NCBI RefSeq assembly: GCF_900199725.1
Contig: NZ_LT904904.1
Span: 1,195,377-1,259,376 of the forward strand
Source of the DNA: Cytobacillus massiliigabonensis
Lineage (GTDB): Bacteria; Bacillota; Bacilli; Bacillales; Cytobacillaceae
Direction of reading: 5' to 3'
DNA: 64,000 bases
Both the position numbers and the translations under genes were made by a program. Below are positions 55,116-64,000 of the stretch, in pieces. The notes beneath the pieces were generated by a model. It did no database searches and had not been told where the DNA came from. It saw only the letters and a program-made list of their open reading frames with translations. Position 1 is the stretch's first letter. The number at the start of each line of letters is the position of its first letter.

Positions 55116-55215
55116 CTGTGGAAGAAATGAGATATAGCAGGGCAGAGACAGAATGGAAAGAAAAAGATAAAGTTGAATTTTACAGTTCAGTGCCTATATC
55201 CATGCAGTTAATAGA

Positions 55216-55332
55216 TATCCAGCTGCAGCGCCTAGCCCCTCGAGGTCACTAGCCAAGACTCCCGTAAAAGGTAAAGGACACCTTTCCGAGAGTCTCGTCT
55301 TGTGCTTGTCGGGGCTGGTCAAGGCGCTTCCG
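55216..55332. repeat. Dispersed hairpin repeat, copy B
   Basis: It lies in the malic enzyme leader. Arms GCGCCT/AGGCGC and AGCCCC/GGGGCT pair, and an inner stem GACTC/GAGTC with AAAGGT/ACCTTT forms. It shares the loops CTCGAGGTCA and CTCGTCTTGTGCTTG with copy A (47328-47450). The bases of every stem differ from copy A but stay complementary. Confidence 0.82.
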
Positions 55333-55358
55333 ATTTTAATATAAGGAGTGAAATTTAG

Positions 55359-56597
55359 ATGACTTTACGTGAAGAAGCACTTCATATGCATAGAATGAAC
55401 AAAGGAAAATTAGAATCCAAGTCTAAAGTAGAAGTGAAAAATGCCGCAGATTTAAGCTTAGCCTATTCCCCAGGTGTTGCCGAGCCGTGTAAAGAGATCT
55501 ATGATAAGCCGGAAACGGTATATGAATATACAATGAAGGGGAATATGGTTGCTGTCGTCTCAGATGGTACGGCGGTTCTTGGTCTAGGTAACATTGGCCC
55601 TGAAGCAGCCCTTCCAGTAATGGAAGGAAAGGCTGTTCTTTTTAAAAGCTTTGCGGGTGTTGATGCATTTCCAATCTGCTTGAATACAACAGATGTTGAT
55701 AAAATTGTTGAAACGGTTAAATTGCTGGAACCAACCTTTGGAGGAGTTAATCTTGAAGATATTGCCGCTCCAAGATGTTTTGAAATTGAAGAACGACTAA
55801 AGAAAGAGGCGAATATTCCAGTTTTCCACGATGATCAGCATGGAACTGCGATTGTAACTGTTGCTGGTCTAGTAAATGCTTTAAAGATAGTCGGGAAGAA
55901 AATGAACGAAATTCGCGTAGTAGCTAATGGTGCAGGGGCGGCAGGAATTGCAATTATTAAGCTTCTCTACACATATGGAGTTCGCGATATCATTATGTGT
56001 GATCGAAAAGGGGCTATTTACGAAGGACGCTCTGAAGGAATGAATGATATAAAAAATGAAGTAGCCAAATACACCAATCGAGAGAATGCTAAAGGAAGTC
56101 TTGCTGATGTCATAAAAGGTGCAGATGTATTTATCGGTGTTTCAGCTGCTGGCTCATTAACTGCAGAAATGGTTCAGACAATGAATCAGGACCCGATTAT
56201 TTTTGCAATGGCGAATCCTACACCTGAAATCATGCCAGAAGAAGCAAAATCTGCTGGAGCGGCTGTTATCGGAACGGGAAGATCAGATTTTCCTAACCAA
56301 GTGAATAATGTTCTTGCATTCCCAGGAATTTTCCGCGGTGCTTTAGATGTTAGAGCGACACATATTAATGAAAAAATGAAAATTGCTGCTGTTGAGGCAA
56401 TTGCAAGCTTAGTAAAGGATGAGGAATTACATGCTGACTATGTTATTCCTGCCCCATTTGACCCAAGAGTGGCGCCCGAAGTTGCAGCTGCAGTAGCAAA
56501 AGCAGCTATGGAAACAGGTGTTGCACGTATTAAAGTGGATCCAGATGAAATTAAAGAAAAAACAAGAAAACTATCTGTTATTGGGAAAAGTGAGTGA
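55359..56597 (+). CDS. ytsJ: NAD(P)-dependent malic enzyme (YtsJ type)
   Basis: It converts malate to pyruvate and CO2, in B. subtilis YtsJ with NADP. The 412 residues have the malic domain (AYSPGVAEPCKEI near 29-41; the catalytic Lys in VMEGKAVLFKSFAG; metal-binding NLEDIAAPRCFEIEE and FHDDQHGTA) and a Rossmann domain (VVANGAGAAGIAI near 187). AAGGAGTG precedes the ATG. A GntR/FadR regulator follows 9 bases later, and an operator-like palindrome lies at the promoter, so local control is likely. Confidence 0.95.
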   Translation: MTLREEALHMHRMNKGKLESKSKVEVKNAADLSLAYSPGVAEPCKEIYDKPETVYEYTMKGNMVAVVSDGTAVLGLGNIGPEAALPVMEGKAVLFKSFAGVDAFPICLNTTDVDKIVETVKLLEPTFGGVNLEDIAAPRCFEIEERLKKEANIPVFHDDQHGTAIVTVAGLVNALKIVGKKMNEIRVVANGAGAAGIAIIKLLYTYGVRDIIMCDRKGAIYEGRSEGMNDIKNEVAKYTNRENAKGSLADVIKGADVFIGVSAAGSLTAEMVQTMNQDPIIFAMANPTPEIMPEEAKSAGAAVIGTGRSDFPNQVNNVLAFPGIFRGALDVRATHINEKMKIAAVEAIASLVKDEELHADYVIPAPFDPRVAPEVAAAVAKAAMETGVARIKVDPDEIKEKTRKLSVIGKSE

Positions 56598-56606
56598 TCC
56601 ATTAAC

Positions 56607-57230
56607 GTGAGTCAGTCTCGAAAAGACACAAAGATTTATGTGGAAATTGTAAATGAGCTTAGGCTCATGATCGAAAGAAAGAACTTAAAGCCTGGTGATA
56701 AATTACCTTCTGAACGTGAACTGTCTGAGCGCCTAAATGTTGGGCGCTCATCCGTTCGTGAAGCACTTAGGGCACTTGAACTTCTAGGTCTCATTGAGAC
56801 GAGAAGAGGGGAAGGAACCTATATCCGTGATTATGGCGGACATCAGCTCGTTCAGTTATTAAGCACATTCATCCTTCAGGATGAGAATGCAAAAAGAGAT
56901 ATTATTGAAACAAAATATTTAATTGAGTTAGACTGCTTATGGCTGAATCTTCATAAGTCATCTGACGAGCAGCTGCAGGAATTTAAAAGCTGGGCTGAGA
57001 CAGCTGAATACTCCGATGATGAATTCTTTTTAAAGGTCGTTCGATTAACAGAAAATCATTTATTCCTTAGAATGTGGATTATTTTAAAAGATTATTATAA
57101 TTCCTTGCATCTGGATCAAATTGTTCCTTCAAAAGAGGATTATGTGCAATTAGCCGACATGCTGATAACTAGGAAAGAATCTATGGTTAGGAACGCATAT
57201 AAAACATTAAGAAAATTGTCGAAGATTTAA
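56607..57230 (+). CDS. GntR-family regulator, FadR subfamily
   Basis: This DNA-binding regulator has an N-terminal winged helix (LKPGDKLPSERELSERLNVG, SVREALRALELLGLIETRRGEGTYI; about 23-75) and a shorter, all-helical C-terminal domain of about 120 residues that only loosely resembles FCD. The FCD metal-binding His residues are not obvious, so it may sense an acyl or organic acid ligand without metal. The GTG start gives MSQSRKDTK. It is co-transcribed with malic enzyme. The palindromes at 55105 and 57340 are the natural candidate targets. Terminator follows. Confidence 0.88.
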   Translation: MSQSRKDTKIYVEIVNELRLMIERKNLKPGDKLPSERELSERLNVGRSSVREALRALELLGLIETRRGEGTYIRDYGGHQLVQLLSTFILQDENAKRDIIETKYLIELDCLWLNLHKSSDEQLQEFKSWAETAEYSDDEFFLKVVRLTENHLFLRMWIILKDYYNSLHLDQIVPSKEDYVQLADMLITRKESMVRNAYKTLRKLSKI

Positions 57231-57243
57231 CGACAATTTTTTG
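57209..57243 (+). terminator. Terminator after the GntR-family gene
   Basis: AAAATTGTCG pairs with CGACAATTTT, followed by TT; it overlaps the end of the gene. Confidence 0.78.
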
Positions 57244-57339
57244 CACATTTTGTAACTGTTTTATTTTATATTGAATAGGATAGACGAGCCACTCTTGATT
57301 TTAACGATGTATTTTCAGGGGTATTATTTTTTATAAAGG

Positions 57340-57350
57340 TGGTCTGACCA
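57340..57350. promoter_or_regulatory. TGGTCTGACCA palindrome, probable GntR/FadR-family operator 2, before accD
   Basis: The 11 bases are identical to 55105-55115, and here are flanked by AAAGG and CTTT. A possible promoter (TTTAAC at 57299, 17 bases, TATTAT at 57322) would start near 57334, so the site has the same geometry as at the malic enzyme operon. The promoter call is weak; the palindrome is clear. Confidence 0.7.
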
Positions 57351-57388
57351 CTTTAAAATATGAACGAACGTTACAGGGAGGTTTCACT

Positions 57389-58255
57389 TTGCTAAAAGTT
57401 TTTACAAAATCCAAAAAGAAAAAATATGCCACAATCCCTTCAGAAATGGCAAAGCAGGATGTTCCTGAAGGAATTATGACAAAATGTCCTAATTGTAAGA
57501 AAATCATGTATACAAAAGAACTTGTAAAAAATTTGAAGGTATGTTTTCATTGCCAATACCATCATTCAATGAACTCAAAAGAGCGTTTAGTGAGCTTCCT
57601 TGATGAAAATAGTTTTGAAGAATTGAATGCTGGTATGATCTCAGAGAATCCATTGAACTTTCCGGATTATCTTGAAAAGCTCGAAAAGGACAGAAAGAAA
57701 ACGGAAATTAATGAAGCTGTTGTAACAGGACAAGGCACAGTTGATGGTCATTCGATCGTTGTTGCAGTAATGGATTCAACCTTCCGAATGGGAAGCATGG
57801 GATCTGTTGTAGGAGAAAAAATCACACTGGCAATTGAAAAAGCAGATGAGTTATCTGTTCCTTTTGTCATTTTTACTGCGTCTGGCGGTGCAAGAATGCA
57901 AGAAGGTGTCCTGAGCCTAATGCAAATGGCCAAAACAAGTGTTGCGTTAAAAAGATTTAGTGATAATGGCGGATTAATTATCTCCATTATGACTCATCCG
58001 ACTACTGGTGGCGTATCTGCAAGCTTTGCTTCTCTTGGTGACTATAACTTAGCAGAACCGGGTGCATTAATTGGCTTTGCTGGCAGAAGAATTATAGAGC
58101 AAACGATTAGAGAAGAATTGCCTGAGGATTTTCAGACTTCCGAGTTTCTTTTGAAGCATGGACAATTGGATGCAGTAATTTCAAGGCTTGAGCTGAAAGA
58201 AAAAATTGCTGCAATTTTATCTATACATCAACAAGGTGGTGACATCGAATGGTAG
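57389..58255 (+). CDS. accD: Acetyl-CoA carboxylase carboxyltransferase subunit beta
   Basis: With AccA it moves CO2 from carboxybiotin to acetyl-CoA, giving malonyl-CoA for fatty acid synthesis. The zinc ribbon [12 protein letters not shown]...VCFHCQYHH (about 31-55) is intact, and the crotonase-type core has [19 protein letters not shown] near 160. TTG start, with AGGGAGG 7 bases upstream, gives MLKVFTKSK and 288 residues. It overlaps accA by 7 bases. A GntR-type operator lies in its leader. Confidence 0.97.
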   Translation: MLKVFTKSKKKKYATIPSEMAKQDVPEGIMTKCPNCKKIMYTKELVKNLKVCFHCQYHHSMNSKERLVSFLDENSFEELNAGMISENPLNFPDYLEKLEKDRKKTEINEAVVTGQGTVDGHSIVVAVMDSTFRMGSMGSVVGEKITLAIEKADELSVPFVIFTASGGARMQEGVLSLMQMAKTSVALKRFSDNGGLIISIMTHPTTGGVSASFASLGDYNLAEPGALIGFAGRRIIEQTIREELPEDFQTSEFLLKHGQLDAVISRLELKEKIAAILSIHQQGGDIEW

Positions 58256-59226
58256 GAGAGCTTGAATTTGAAAAACCGGTAGTCGAACTTAGAAAAAAAA
58301 TAGCCGAGCTTAAGGATTTTACGATGAATGCGGATGTTGATCTATCCTCAGAAATAGAGAAGCTGGAAGCTCGATTAGAAAAATTAGAAGCAGATATTTA
58401 TGATCATATGAAGCCTTGGGATCGGGTACAAATTGCTCGTCACCCTGGACGCCCGACTACTTTAGATTATATCTCCCTTCTTTTTACAGATTTCTTTGAA
58501 TGCCACGGGGATCGAACTTATGGCGATGATGAGGCAATCGTTGGGGGAATTGCAAAATATAGAGGCTTGCCTGTAACGGTAATTGGTCATCAGAGAGGGA
58601 AGGATACGAAGGAAAATATCCGCAGAAACTTTGGGATGCCACATCCAGAAGGGTATCGAAAAGCGTTAAGGCTCATGAAACAGGCGGATAAATTCAGAAG
58701 GCCAATCATTTGCTTTATTGATACGAAGGGAGCTTACCCTGGAAAAGCGGCAGAGGAGCGAGGGCAGAGTGAAGCAATCGCACGCAATCTATTTGAAATG
58801 GCCAGTTTAAAAGTACCTGTTATCTGTATTGTAATTGGAGAAGGAGGAAGTGGCGGAGCATTAGCATTAGGAGTTGGCAACCATATTCATATGCTAGAAA
58901 ACTCCACATACTCTGTTATCTCCCCTGAGGGTGCAGCGGCGATTTTATGGAAAGATGCTGGACAAGCTAAGAAGGCAGCCGAAAGCATGAAAATTACTGC
59001 ACCTGACTTGAAGGAATTAGGGGTTATTGATGAAATTATTCCGGAAGTAAAAGGCGGGGCTCATAAAGATGTAAAGGCTCAGGCAGAAGAAATTGATGCG
59101 ATTTTGCTTAAATCGCTTAAAGAACTTCGGGGATTAAGTGAGGAACAGTTAGTGTCCCATCGATACAATAAATACAAATCAATTGGTGAGCACTCCTTCA
59201 TAAAGGAGTTTATCGGTGTCAAGTAA
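58249..59226 (+). CDS. accA: Acetyl-CoA carboxylase carboxyltransferase subunit alpha
   Basis: This is the partner of AccD in the carboxyltransferase heterotetramer. The N-terminal coiled-coil segment (about 20-55) is followed by the core; typical blocks are [14 protein letters not shown] near 61, [12 protein letters not shown] near 115 and [14 protein letters not shown] near 200. AAGGTGGTGAC precedes the ATG, which lies inside the accD end, so translation is coupled. 325 residues. A terminator follows. Confidence 0.97.
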   Translation: MVGELEFEKPVVELRKKIAELKDFTMNADVDLSSEIEKLEARLEKLEADIYDHMKPWDRVQIARHPGRPTTLDYISLLFTDFFECHGDRTYGDDEAIVGGIAKYRGLPVTVIGHQRGKDTKENIRRNFGMPHPEGYRKALRLMKQADKFRRPIICFIDTKGAYPGKAAEERGQSEAIARNLFEMASLKVPVICIVIGEGGSGGALALGVGNHIHMLENSTYSVISPEGAAAILWKDAGQAKKAAESMKITAPDLKELGVIDEIIPEVKGGAHKDVKAQAEEIDAILLKSLKELRGLSEEQLVSHRYNKYKSIGEHSFIKEFIGVK

Positions 59227-59227
59227 G

Positions 59228-59251
59228 AGCGTGCTTCATGCACGCTTTTCT
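59228..59251 (+). terminator. accDA terminator
   Basis: GCGTGC pairs with GCACGC around TTCAT, followed by TTTTC. Confidence 0.75.
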
Positions 59252-59382
59252 TTGTTGTAAAGAGTTGGAATTGTTTGTACTTTTCAAATGTCTTTTGTTC
59301 GCTAACTATTACACCTTTTTTATAGATTGTTTTCATTAAGTTGTGATAGCCGTTTCTTCATGGTATTTTAATAGGTAGAAGC

Positions 59383-59423
59383 AAAATATGCCTATTCACT
59401 AATGAATGGCATGCATATTTTTT
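59383..59423 (+). terminator. Terminator-like hairpin upstream of pfkA
   Basis: ATATGCC-ATTCA pairs with TGAAT-GGCAT with a CTAA loop and one bulge, and the stem can be extended by A/T pairs; ATTTTTT follows. It is a second terminator for accA or a leader structure of pfkA. A TATAAT at 59452 lies after it. Nothing else is seen in the 314-base gap. Confidence 0.5.
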
Positions 59424-59480
59424 GCAGAAAAATAAAACTGCTTGTTTTGCTTATAATAAGATGGTACGAATGATTAATGA

Positions 59481-60500
<1,020 letters not shown>

Positions 60501-60588
60501 TTTTATGGAAAGCAAGAGTACAATTAGATGACTGTCTAGTCTTAAGATAATAGACGTTTTTCGCTTTTCATTGAGGAGGAGTTATAGT

Positions 60589-62349
60589 ATGCGCAAAACA
60601 AAGATTGTATGTACGATTGGACCAGCAAGTGAGAGTGTTGAAAAATTAATTCAGCTTATTGAATCGGGTATGAATGTTGCACGTTTGAATTTTTCACATG
60701 GCAATTTTGAAGAACATGGCATGCGAATTCAAAATATTCGTGAAGCAGCAAAACGAACAGGAAAAACAATTGCCATTCTTTTAGATACAAAAGGACCAGA
60801 AATTCGCACACATAATATGAAAAATGATGCGATTGAATTAGTTGCTGGAAATGATATTATTGTATCTATGATTGAAGTAGAAGGTACAACGGAGAAATTT
60901 TCTGTTACATATCCTGGTTTAATTGATGATATTCATACAGGTTCAAAGATTTTGCTAGATGATGGATTAATTGGCCTTGAAGTGACAAAAATTGACCAGG
61001 AAGCGAAAGAAATCTATACGAAAATATTAAATACTGGCACATTAAAAAATAAAAAGGGTGTTAACATACCAGGTGTTTCTGTCAACTTGCCAGGTATCAC
61101 TGAAAAAGATGCGAAAGACATCCTTTTTGGAATTGAACAAGGAATTGATTTTATCGCAGCCTCCTTTGTTCGCAGAGCTTCAGATGTTTTAGAAATTAGG
61201 CAGCTTTTAGAAGAGAATAATGCCTCCTATATAAATATCATTCCAAAAATTGAAAATCAGGAGGGCGTCGATAAAATCGATGAAATCCTTGAGGTTTCAG
61301 ATGGTTTAATGGTTGCAAGGGGAGATCTAGGGGTCGAAATTCCAGCTGAAGAAGTTCCATTAGTTCAAAAGGAATTAATCAAAAAATGTAATGCTCAAGG
61401 AAAACCAGTTATTACGGCTACTCAAATGCTCGATTCTATGCAGCGAAATCCACGCCCGACCCGCGCGGAAGCTAGCGATGTTGCTAATGCTATATTTGAT
61501 GGGACAGATGCGATCATGCTTTCAGGTGAGACAGCTGCTGGAACTTACCCGGTTGAGGCTGTTCAAACGATGCATAATATTGCTTCACGGGCTGAATCAG
61601 CATTAGCTCATAAAGAAATTTTATCTAATCGCAGTAAGGATAACGAACATAATATTACTGATGCGATTGGCCAATCGGTTGCACATACGGCATTAAATTT
61701 AGATGTAAACGCGATTATAACTCCGACTGAAAGTGGTCATACAGCGAGAATGATTTCTAAATATCGTCCAAAGGCGCCTATCGTAGCTGTTACATCCAAT
61801 GACCATGTATCACGTCGCCTTGCTTTAGCTTGGGGCGTTTACCCGTGTATTGGCAAAAAAGCTACAACTACAGATGATATGCTAGATACAGCTGTGGAAG
61901 AAAGCTTAAATAGCGGAATTGTATCATCTGGTGATTTAGTTGTCATTACAGCAGGTGTACCAGTAGGTGAGGCTGGAACAACGAATCTTATGAAAATTCA
62001 TGTAGTAGGCGATATTCTTGCGAAAGCACAGGGGATTGGCCGTAAGTCTGCGTTTGGAAAGGTTGTCATTGCCCGTAATGCTGCTGAAGCTTTAGCTAAA
62101 GTTACGGAAGGATCGATATTAGTAACAATTGGCTCTGATCGTGAGATGGTGCCAGCAATTGAAAAATGCAGTGCACTAATAACTGAAGAGGGCGGGCTGA
62201 CAAGCCATGCTGCCGTCGTTGGTTTAAATGTAGGGATTCCAGTTATTGTTGGCGCAGAAAATGCTACAACCATACTAAAAGACGGGCAGGAAATTACCGT
62301 TGATTCCAATCGTGGTGTGATCTACAACGGCCATGCAAGTGTTCTATAA
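60589..62349 (+). CDS. pyk: Pyruvate kinase with C-terminal PEP-utilising domain
   Basis: It makes pyruvate and ATP from phosphoenolpyruvate. The catalytic barrel shows [10 protein letters not shown] near 5, [17 protein letters not shown] and [17 protein letters not shown] near 219. Beyond the usual 470 residues it carries the Bacillus-type extra domain ending [21 protein letters not shown] near 545, with the phospho-acceptor-type Thr-Ser-His. The ATG at 60589 has GAGGAGGAG upstream. 586 residues; it follows pfkA in one operon. Confidence 0.97.
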   Translation: MRKTKIVCTIGPASESVEKLIQLIESGMNVARLNFSHGNFEEHGMRIQNIREAAKRTGKTIAILLDTKGPEIRTHNMKNDAIELVAGNDIIVSMIEVEGTTEKFSVTYPGLIDDIHTGSKILLDDGLIGLEVTKIDQEAKEIYTKILNTGTLKNKKGVNIPGVSVNLPGITEKDAKDILFGIEQGIDFIAASFVRRASDVLEIRQLLEENNASYINIIPKIENQEGVDKIDEILEVSDGLMVARGDLGVEIPAEEVPLVQKELIKKCNAQGKPVITATQMLDSMQRNPRPTRAEASDVANAIFDGTDAIMLSGETAAGTYPVEAVQTMHNIASRAESALAHKEILSNRSKDNEHNITDAIGQSVAHTALNLDVNAIITPTESGHTARMISKYRPKAPIVAVTSNDHVSRRLALAWGVYPCIGKKATTTDDMLDTAVEESLNSGIVSSGDLVVITAGVPVGEAGTTNLMKIHVVGDILAKAQGIGRKSAFGKVVIARNAAEALAKVTEGSILVTIGSDREMVPAIEKCSALITEEGGLTSHAAVVGLNVGIPVIVGAENATTILKDGQEITVDSNRGVIYNGHASVL

Positions 62350-62432
62350 ATGACTAGAGCTCAAATTATATAAACAATTGAATTTCTGCTATAATGGAAT
62401 GGAGATTAATCCATTATAAAAGAGGTGGCATC

Positions 62433-62819
62433 ATGCGCTACTTACTCTTACTAATTATCATTGTACCTGCTGCGGAAATTGGTGTTTTGCTGCTGTCAGG
62501 CAATTTGATTGGTGTATGGCCTACGTTAGGAGTCATTCTTTTTACAGGCGTTCTAGGTGCTTATCTTGCAAAAAAGCAGGGACTAGAAACGATAAGAAAA
62601 GCGCAGGACCAGCTTCGTTATGGGCAATTGCCAGGTGAGGCAATTTTAGAAGGCATTTGTATTTTAGCAGGCGGAATTTTCTTGCTTACCCCAGGATTTA
62701 TTACTGATATTACAGGTCTTTTGCTGCTGGCTCCACCAACACAATCCTTATTTAAAAAGCTGATTTTAAAAGGTTTTAGAAGATGGATGGATAGAAATAC
62801 GGTTACGATTATACGATAA
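62433..62819 (+). CDS. fxsA: FxsA-family membrane protein
   Basis: This cytoplasmic-membrane protein of 128 residues has four hydrophobic segments (RYLLLLIIIVPAAEIGVLL; GVWPTLGVILFTGVLGAYLA; ILAGGIFLLTPGFITDITGLLLLAPP). In E. coli FxsA overproduction suppresses phage exclusion; the normal role is unknown. GAGGTGG precedes the ATG at 62433. It follows pyk in the same direction, as in B. subtilis (ytzA). Confidence 0.9.
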   Translation: MRYLLLLIIIVPAAEIGVLLLSGNLIGVWPTLGVILFTGVLGAYLAKKQGLETIRKAQDQLRYGQLPGEAILEGICILAGGIFLLTPGFITDITGLLLLAPPTQSLFKKLILKGFRRWMDRNTVTIIR

Positions 62820-62827
62820 TGAAAGAG

Positions 62828-62861
62828 AAAAAGGTCACTCCTGGAGAGTGACCTTTTTTTT
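62828..62861. terminator. Terminator after fxsA
   Basis: AAAAGGTCACTC pairs with GAGTGACCTTTT, followed by a T-run. Confidence 0.88.
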
Positions 62862-62865
62862 GTGG

Positions 62866-62990
62866 TTTGGCGAATATTATTGATGTAACGGCGAATATAT
62901 CTTATATTTGTCCAATAAAATGCGGTGGACGGCGAATATATCTTATTTTTGTCCAATATAATTCCGTGGACAGTGAATATTACAGCGGAT
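62866..62990. repeat. Two tandem 42-bp units with GTCCA...TGGAC dyads
   Basis: GGCGAATATATCTTAT-TTTGTCCAATA occurs at about 62890 and 62932, each unit ending GTGGAC, with partial units on both sides. A diverged relative (GCGAATAAAAG...CTGTCCAATATAATTC...GTTGGAT) lies at 39666-39726. There is no gene in the gap between fxsA and ytvI. Confidence 0.65.
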
Positions 62991-63012
62991 TGAGATATGT
63001 CATGTTTTTCAT

Positions 63013-64000
63013 CTAGGCTTTGTTTTCATTTTTTCCTATGATAAATGCCCAAATATCACGGAATACGTTTGCTCGATGCAAGGTAGTTAAAATAACAAGG
63101 GTGACTGGTCCGACAATCAAACCAAGAAAGCCAATGAGCTTAAATCCAACAAATAGTGCAACCAATGTAGCAAGCGGGTCCATTCCGATATTAGACGATA
63201 ATATTTTAGGCTCCATTACTTGCCGCTGCACAAGAACAATCACATATAAAACTCCTAACCCGATTGCCATGCTCATTTCTCCGGCTATCGCTTCATATAT
63301 GATCCACGGAACGAAAATTAAACCCGTTCCCAAGTATGGAATGACATCAACAATTCCTGTAATTAAAGCAATTGTGATTGCATAATCTACTCGAAGGATT
63401 AGTAATCCAATTAGAATAATGACGGTCGTAATCGAAATTAATGTAGCCTGAGCCTTCACAAATCCAAATAACGCCTTTTTTAAATCGGCAAATACTGTTT
63501 TACCGCTTGCTCTTGCACGGCTAGGAATAAGCTTGCTGCCAAGTGTTGAGAGGCGATACCAATCCTTACTAATGAAAAATGTTCCTAGCAAAGAGAAAAT
63601 CAGCACAGTTGCAGCATTAGGAAACCAGGAAATAATATTAGGGATTTTCCCAAAAAAGTTTTGGATGAAAGCACCGACTGTTGTGCCGATATGACTTCCA
63701 ACATTTTTAATATTTTCTACGATTGTATCCTGTTGTCCTGTATCTAAATCCTTGAATAGGCTAGTCAGCTGATTATAAAGTGGAATGATCTGAGCTGCAA
63801 AGAATTCCTCTATATAATTAATCAGCGTATCTAAATGCTTTGGTACGACATTCGAAAGATAGTCTGCACCAGAAACAATTTCTGCAATTAGTAAAGTAAT
63901 CAGTCCAGCAAAGACCCCGATGATGATGATGATGCTTACAAGAACAGCTAGTGAGCGTGGCATTCTGCCTCTTTTTTCTAGGAAGTTTACAAGTGGATTA
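63013..64000 (-). CDS. ytvI: AI-2E-family transporter/permease YtvI, 5' end outside window
   Basis: This polytopic membrane protein of the AI-2E (PerM) family is annotated in Bacillus as a sporulation integral membrane protein; the substrate is unknown. The frame runs off the window edge, with NPLVNFLEKRGRMPRSLAVL as the first readable part, so about one-third of the usual length of around 370 residues may be missing or slightly less. Hydrophobic helices and the family segment DVIPYLGTGLIFVPWIIYEAI are present. The order fxsA-ytvI matches B. subtilis. Confidence 0.9.
   Translation of the reverse strand, partial: NPLVNFLEKRGRMPRSLAVLVSIIIIIGVFAGLITLLIAEIVSGADYLSNVVPKHLDTLINYIEEFFAAQIIPLYNQLTSLFKDLDTGQQDTIVENIKNVGSHIGTTVGAFIQNFFGKIPNIISWFPNAATVLIFSLLGTFFISKDWYRLSTLGSKLIPSRARASGKTVFADLKKALFGFVKAQATLISITTVIILIGLLILRVDYAITIALITGIVDVIPYLGTGLIFVPWIIYEAIAGEMSMAIGLGVLYVIVLVQRQVMEPKILSSNIGMDPLATLVALFVGFKLIGFLGLIVGPVTLVILTTLHRANVFRDIWAFIIGKNENKA

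Noticed and set aside
55127..55252. 41-codon frame (MRYSRAETEWKEK...) downstream of the GntR-type operator
   Set aside because: It has only a weak GGAAG site and its last third is the intergenic repeat; it could be a leader ORF but there is no positive support.
60534..60563. GTCTA/TAGAC hairpin with T-run between pfkA and pyk
   Set aside because: Only five base pairs with a 12-base loop; too weak to call a terminator or attenuator.

Overview
The window is chromosomal DNA of a low-GC, endospore-forming Bacillaceae bacterium. Three things point there: the gene order closely follows the Bacillus subtilis acuABC/acsA to pyk region; sporulation and spore genes are present (sspA with a SigG-type promoter, ytfJ/gerW, ytrI-ytrH, ytvI); and regulation is typical of Bacillus (cre, CodY and AhrC/ArgR sites, a T-box, autoregulated rpsD, and TTG/GTG starts on several genes). 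I cannot name the species from sequence alone. No rRNA, tRNA, CRISPR array, prophage or defence island is visible.

Layout. 1-0.9 kb: the 3' end of an IS3-family element and a hairpin-like repeat. 0.9-5.4 kb: acetate/acetoin control (acuC, acuB, acuA) divergent from acsA, with a cre site between. 5.4-11.4 kb: a class A penicillin-binding protein, T-box-controlled tyrS, a cluster of small hairpin repeats, and rpsD with a long leader. 11.5-17.6 kb: a membrane-anchored unknown, a GAF-GGDEF diguanylate cyclase (dgcP/ytrP), methionine gamma-lyase under a perfect cre, free-methionine sulfoxide reductase, refZ and hisJ. 17.8-25.7 kb: ezrA, two tandem BrnQ transporters with a remnant of what may be a third, the cysteine desulfurase-thiI pair for tRNA thiolation, and sspA. 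25.8-33.4 kb: mbcS, ytcJ, rarD, a RocB-like M20 hydrolase, a 52-bp tandem repeat array and an NAD kinase. 33.5-41.7 kb: sppA-yteJ, ytfI-ytfJ, tpx, ytxK, ackA, an EcsC-family gene with moaB, and a small unknown. 41.8-51.5 kb: argGH behind ARG boxes, a universal stress protein, a 55-residue unknown, an M24 peptidase, ytkL, ytoI, ytpI, nrnA and ytrI-ytrH. 51.7-62.8 kb: dnaE, malic enzyme plus a GntR/FadR regulator, accDA, pfkA, pyk and fxsA. The window ends inside ytvI.

How the genes work together. Much of the content is central carbon flow around pyruvate and acetyl-CoA: pfkA, pyk and malic enzyme make pyruvate; accDA commits acetyl-CoA to lipid synthesis; ackA excretes acetate and acsA recovers it under AcuA/AcuC acetylation control. 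Cre sites sit at acsA/acuA, ackA and megL. The most interesting regulatory observation is an identical 11-bp palindrome, TGGTCTGACCA, placed just downstream of candidate promoters of both the malic enzyme-GntR operon and accDA. It suggests one local GntR/FadR regulator couples malic enzyme to acetyl-CoA carboxylase. The other unusual content is intergenic: two hairpin repeats whose stems differ by compensating changes, a 52-bp tandem array, short hairpin clusters and a vestigial BrnQ start. Nothing here looks like a wholly new multi-gene system.
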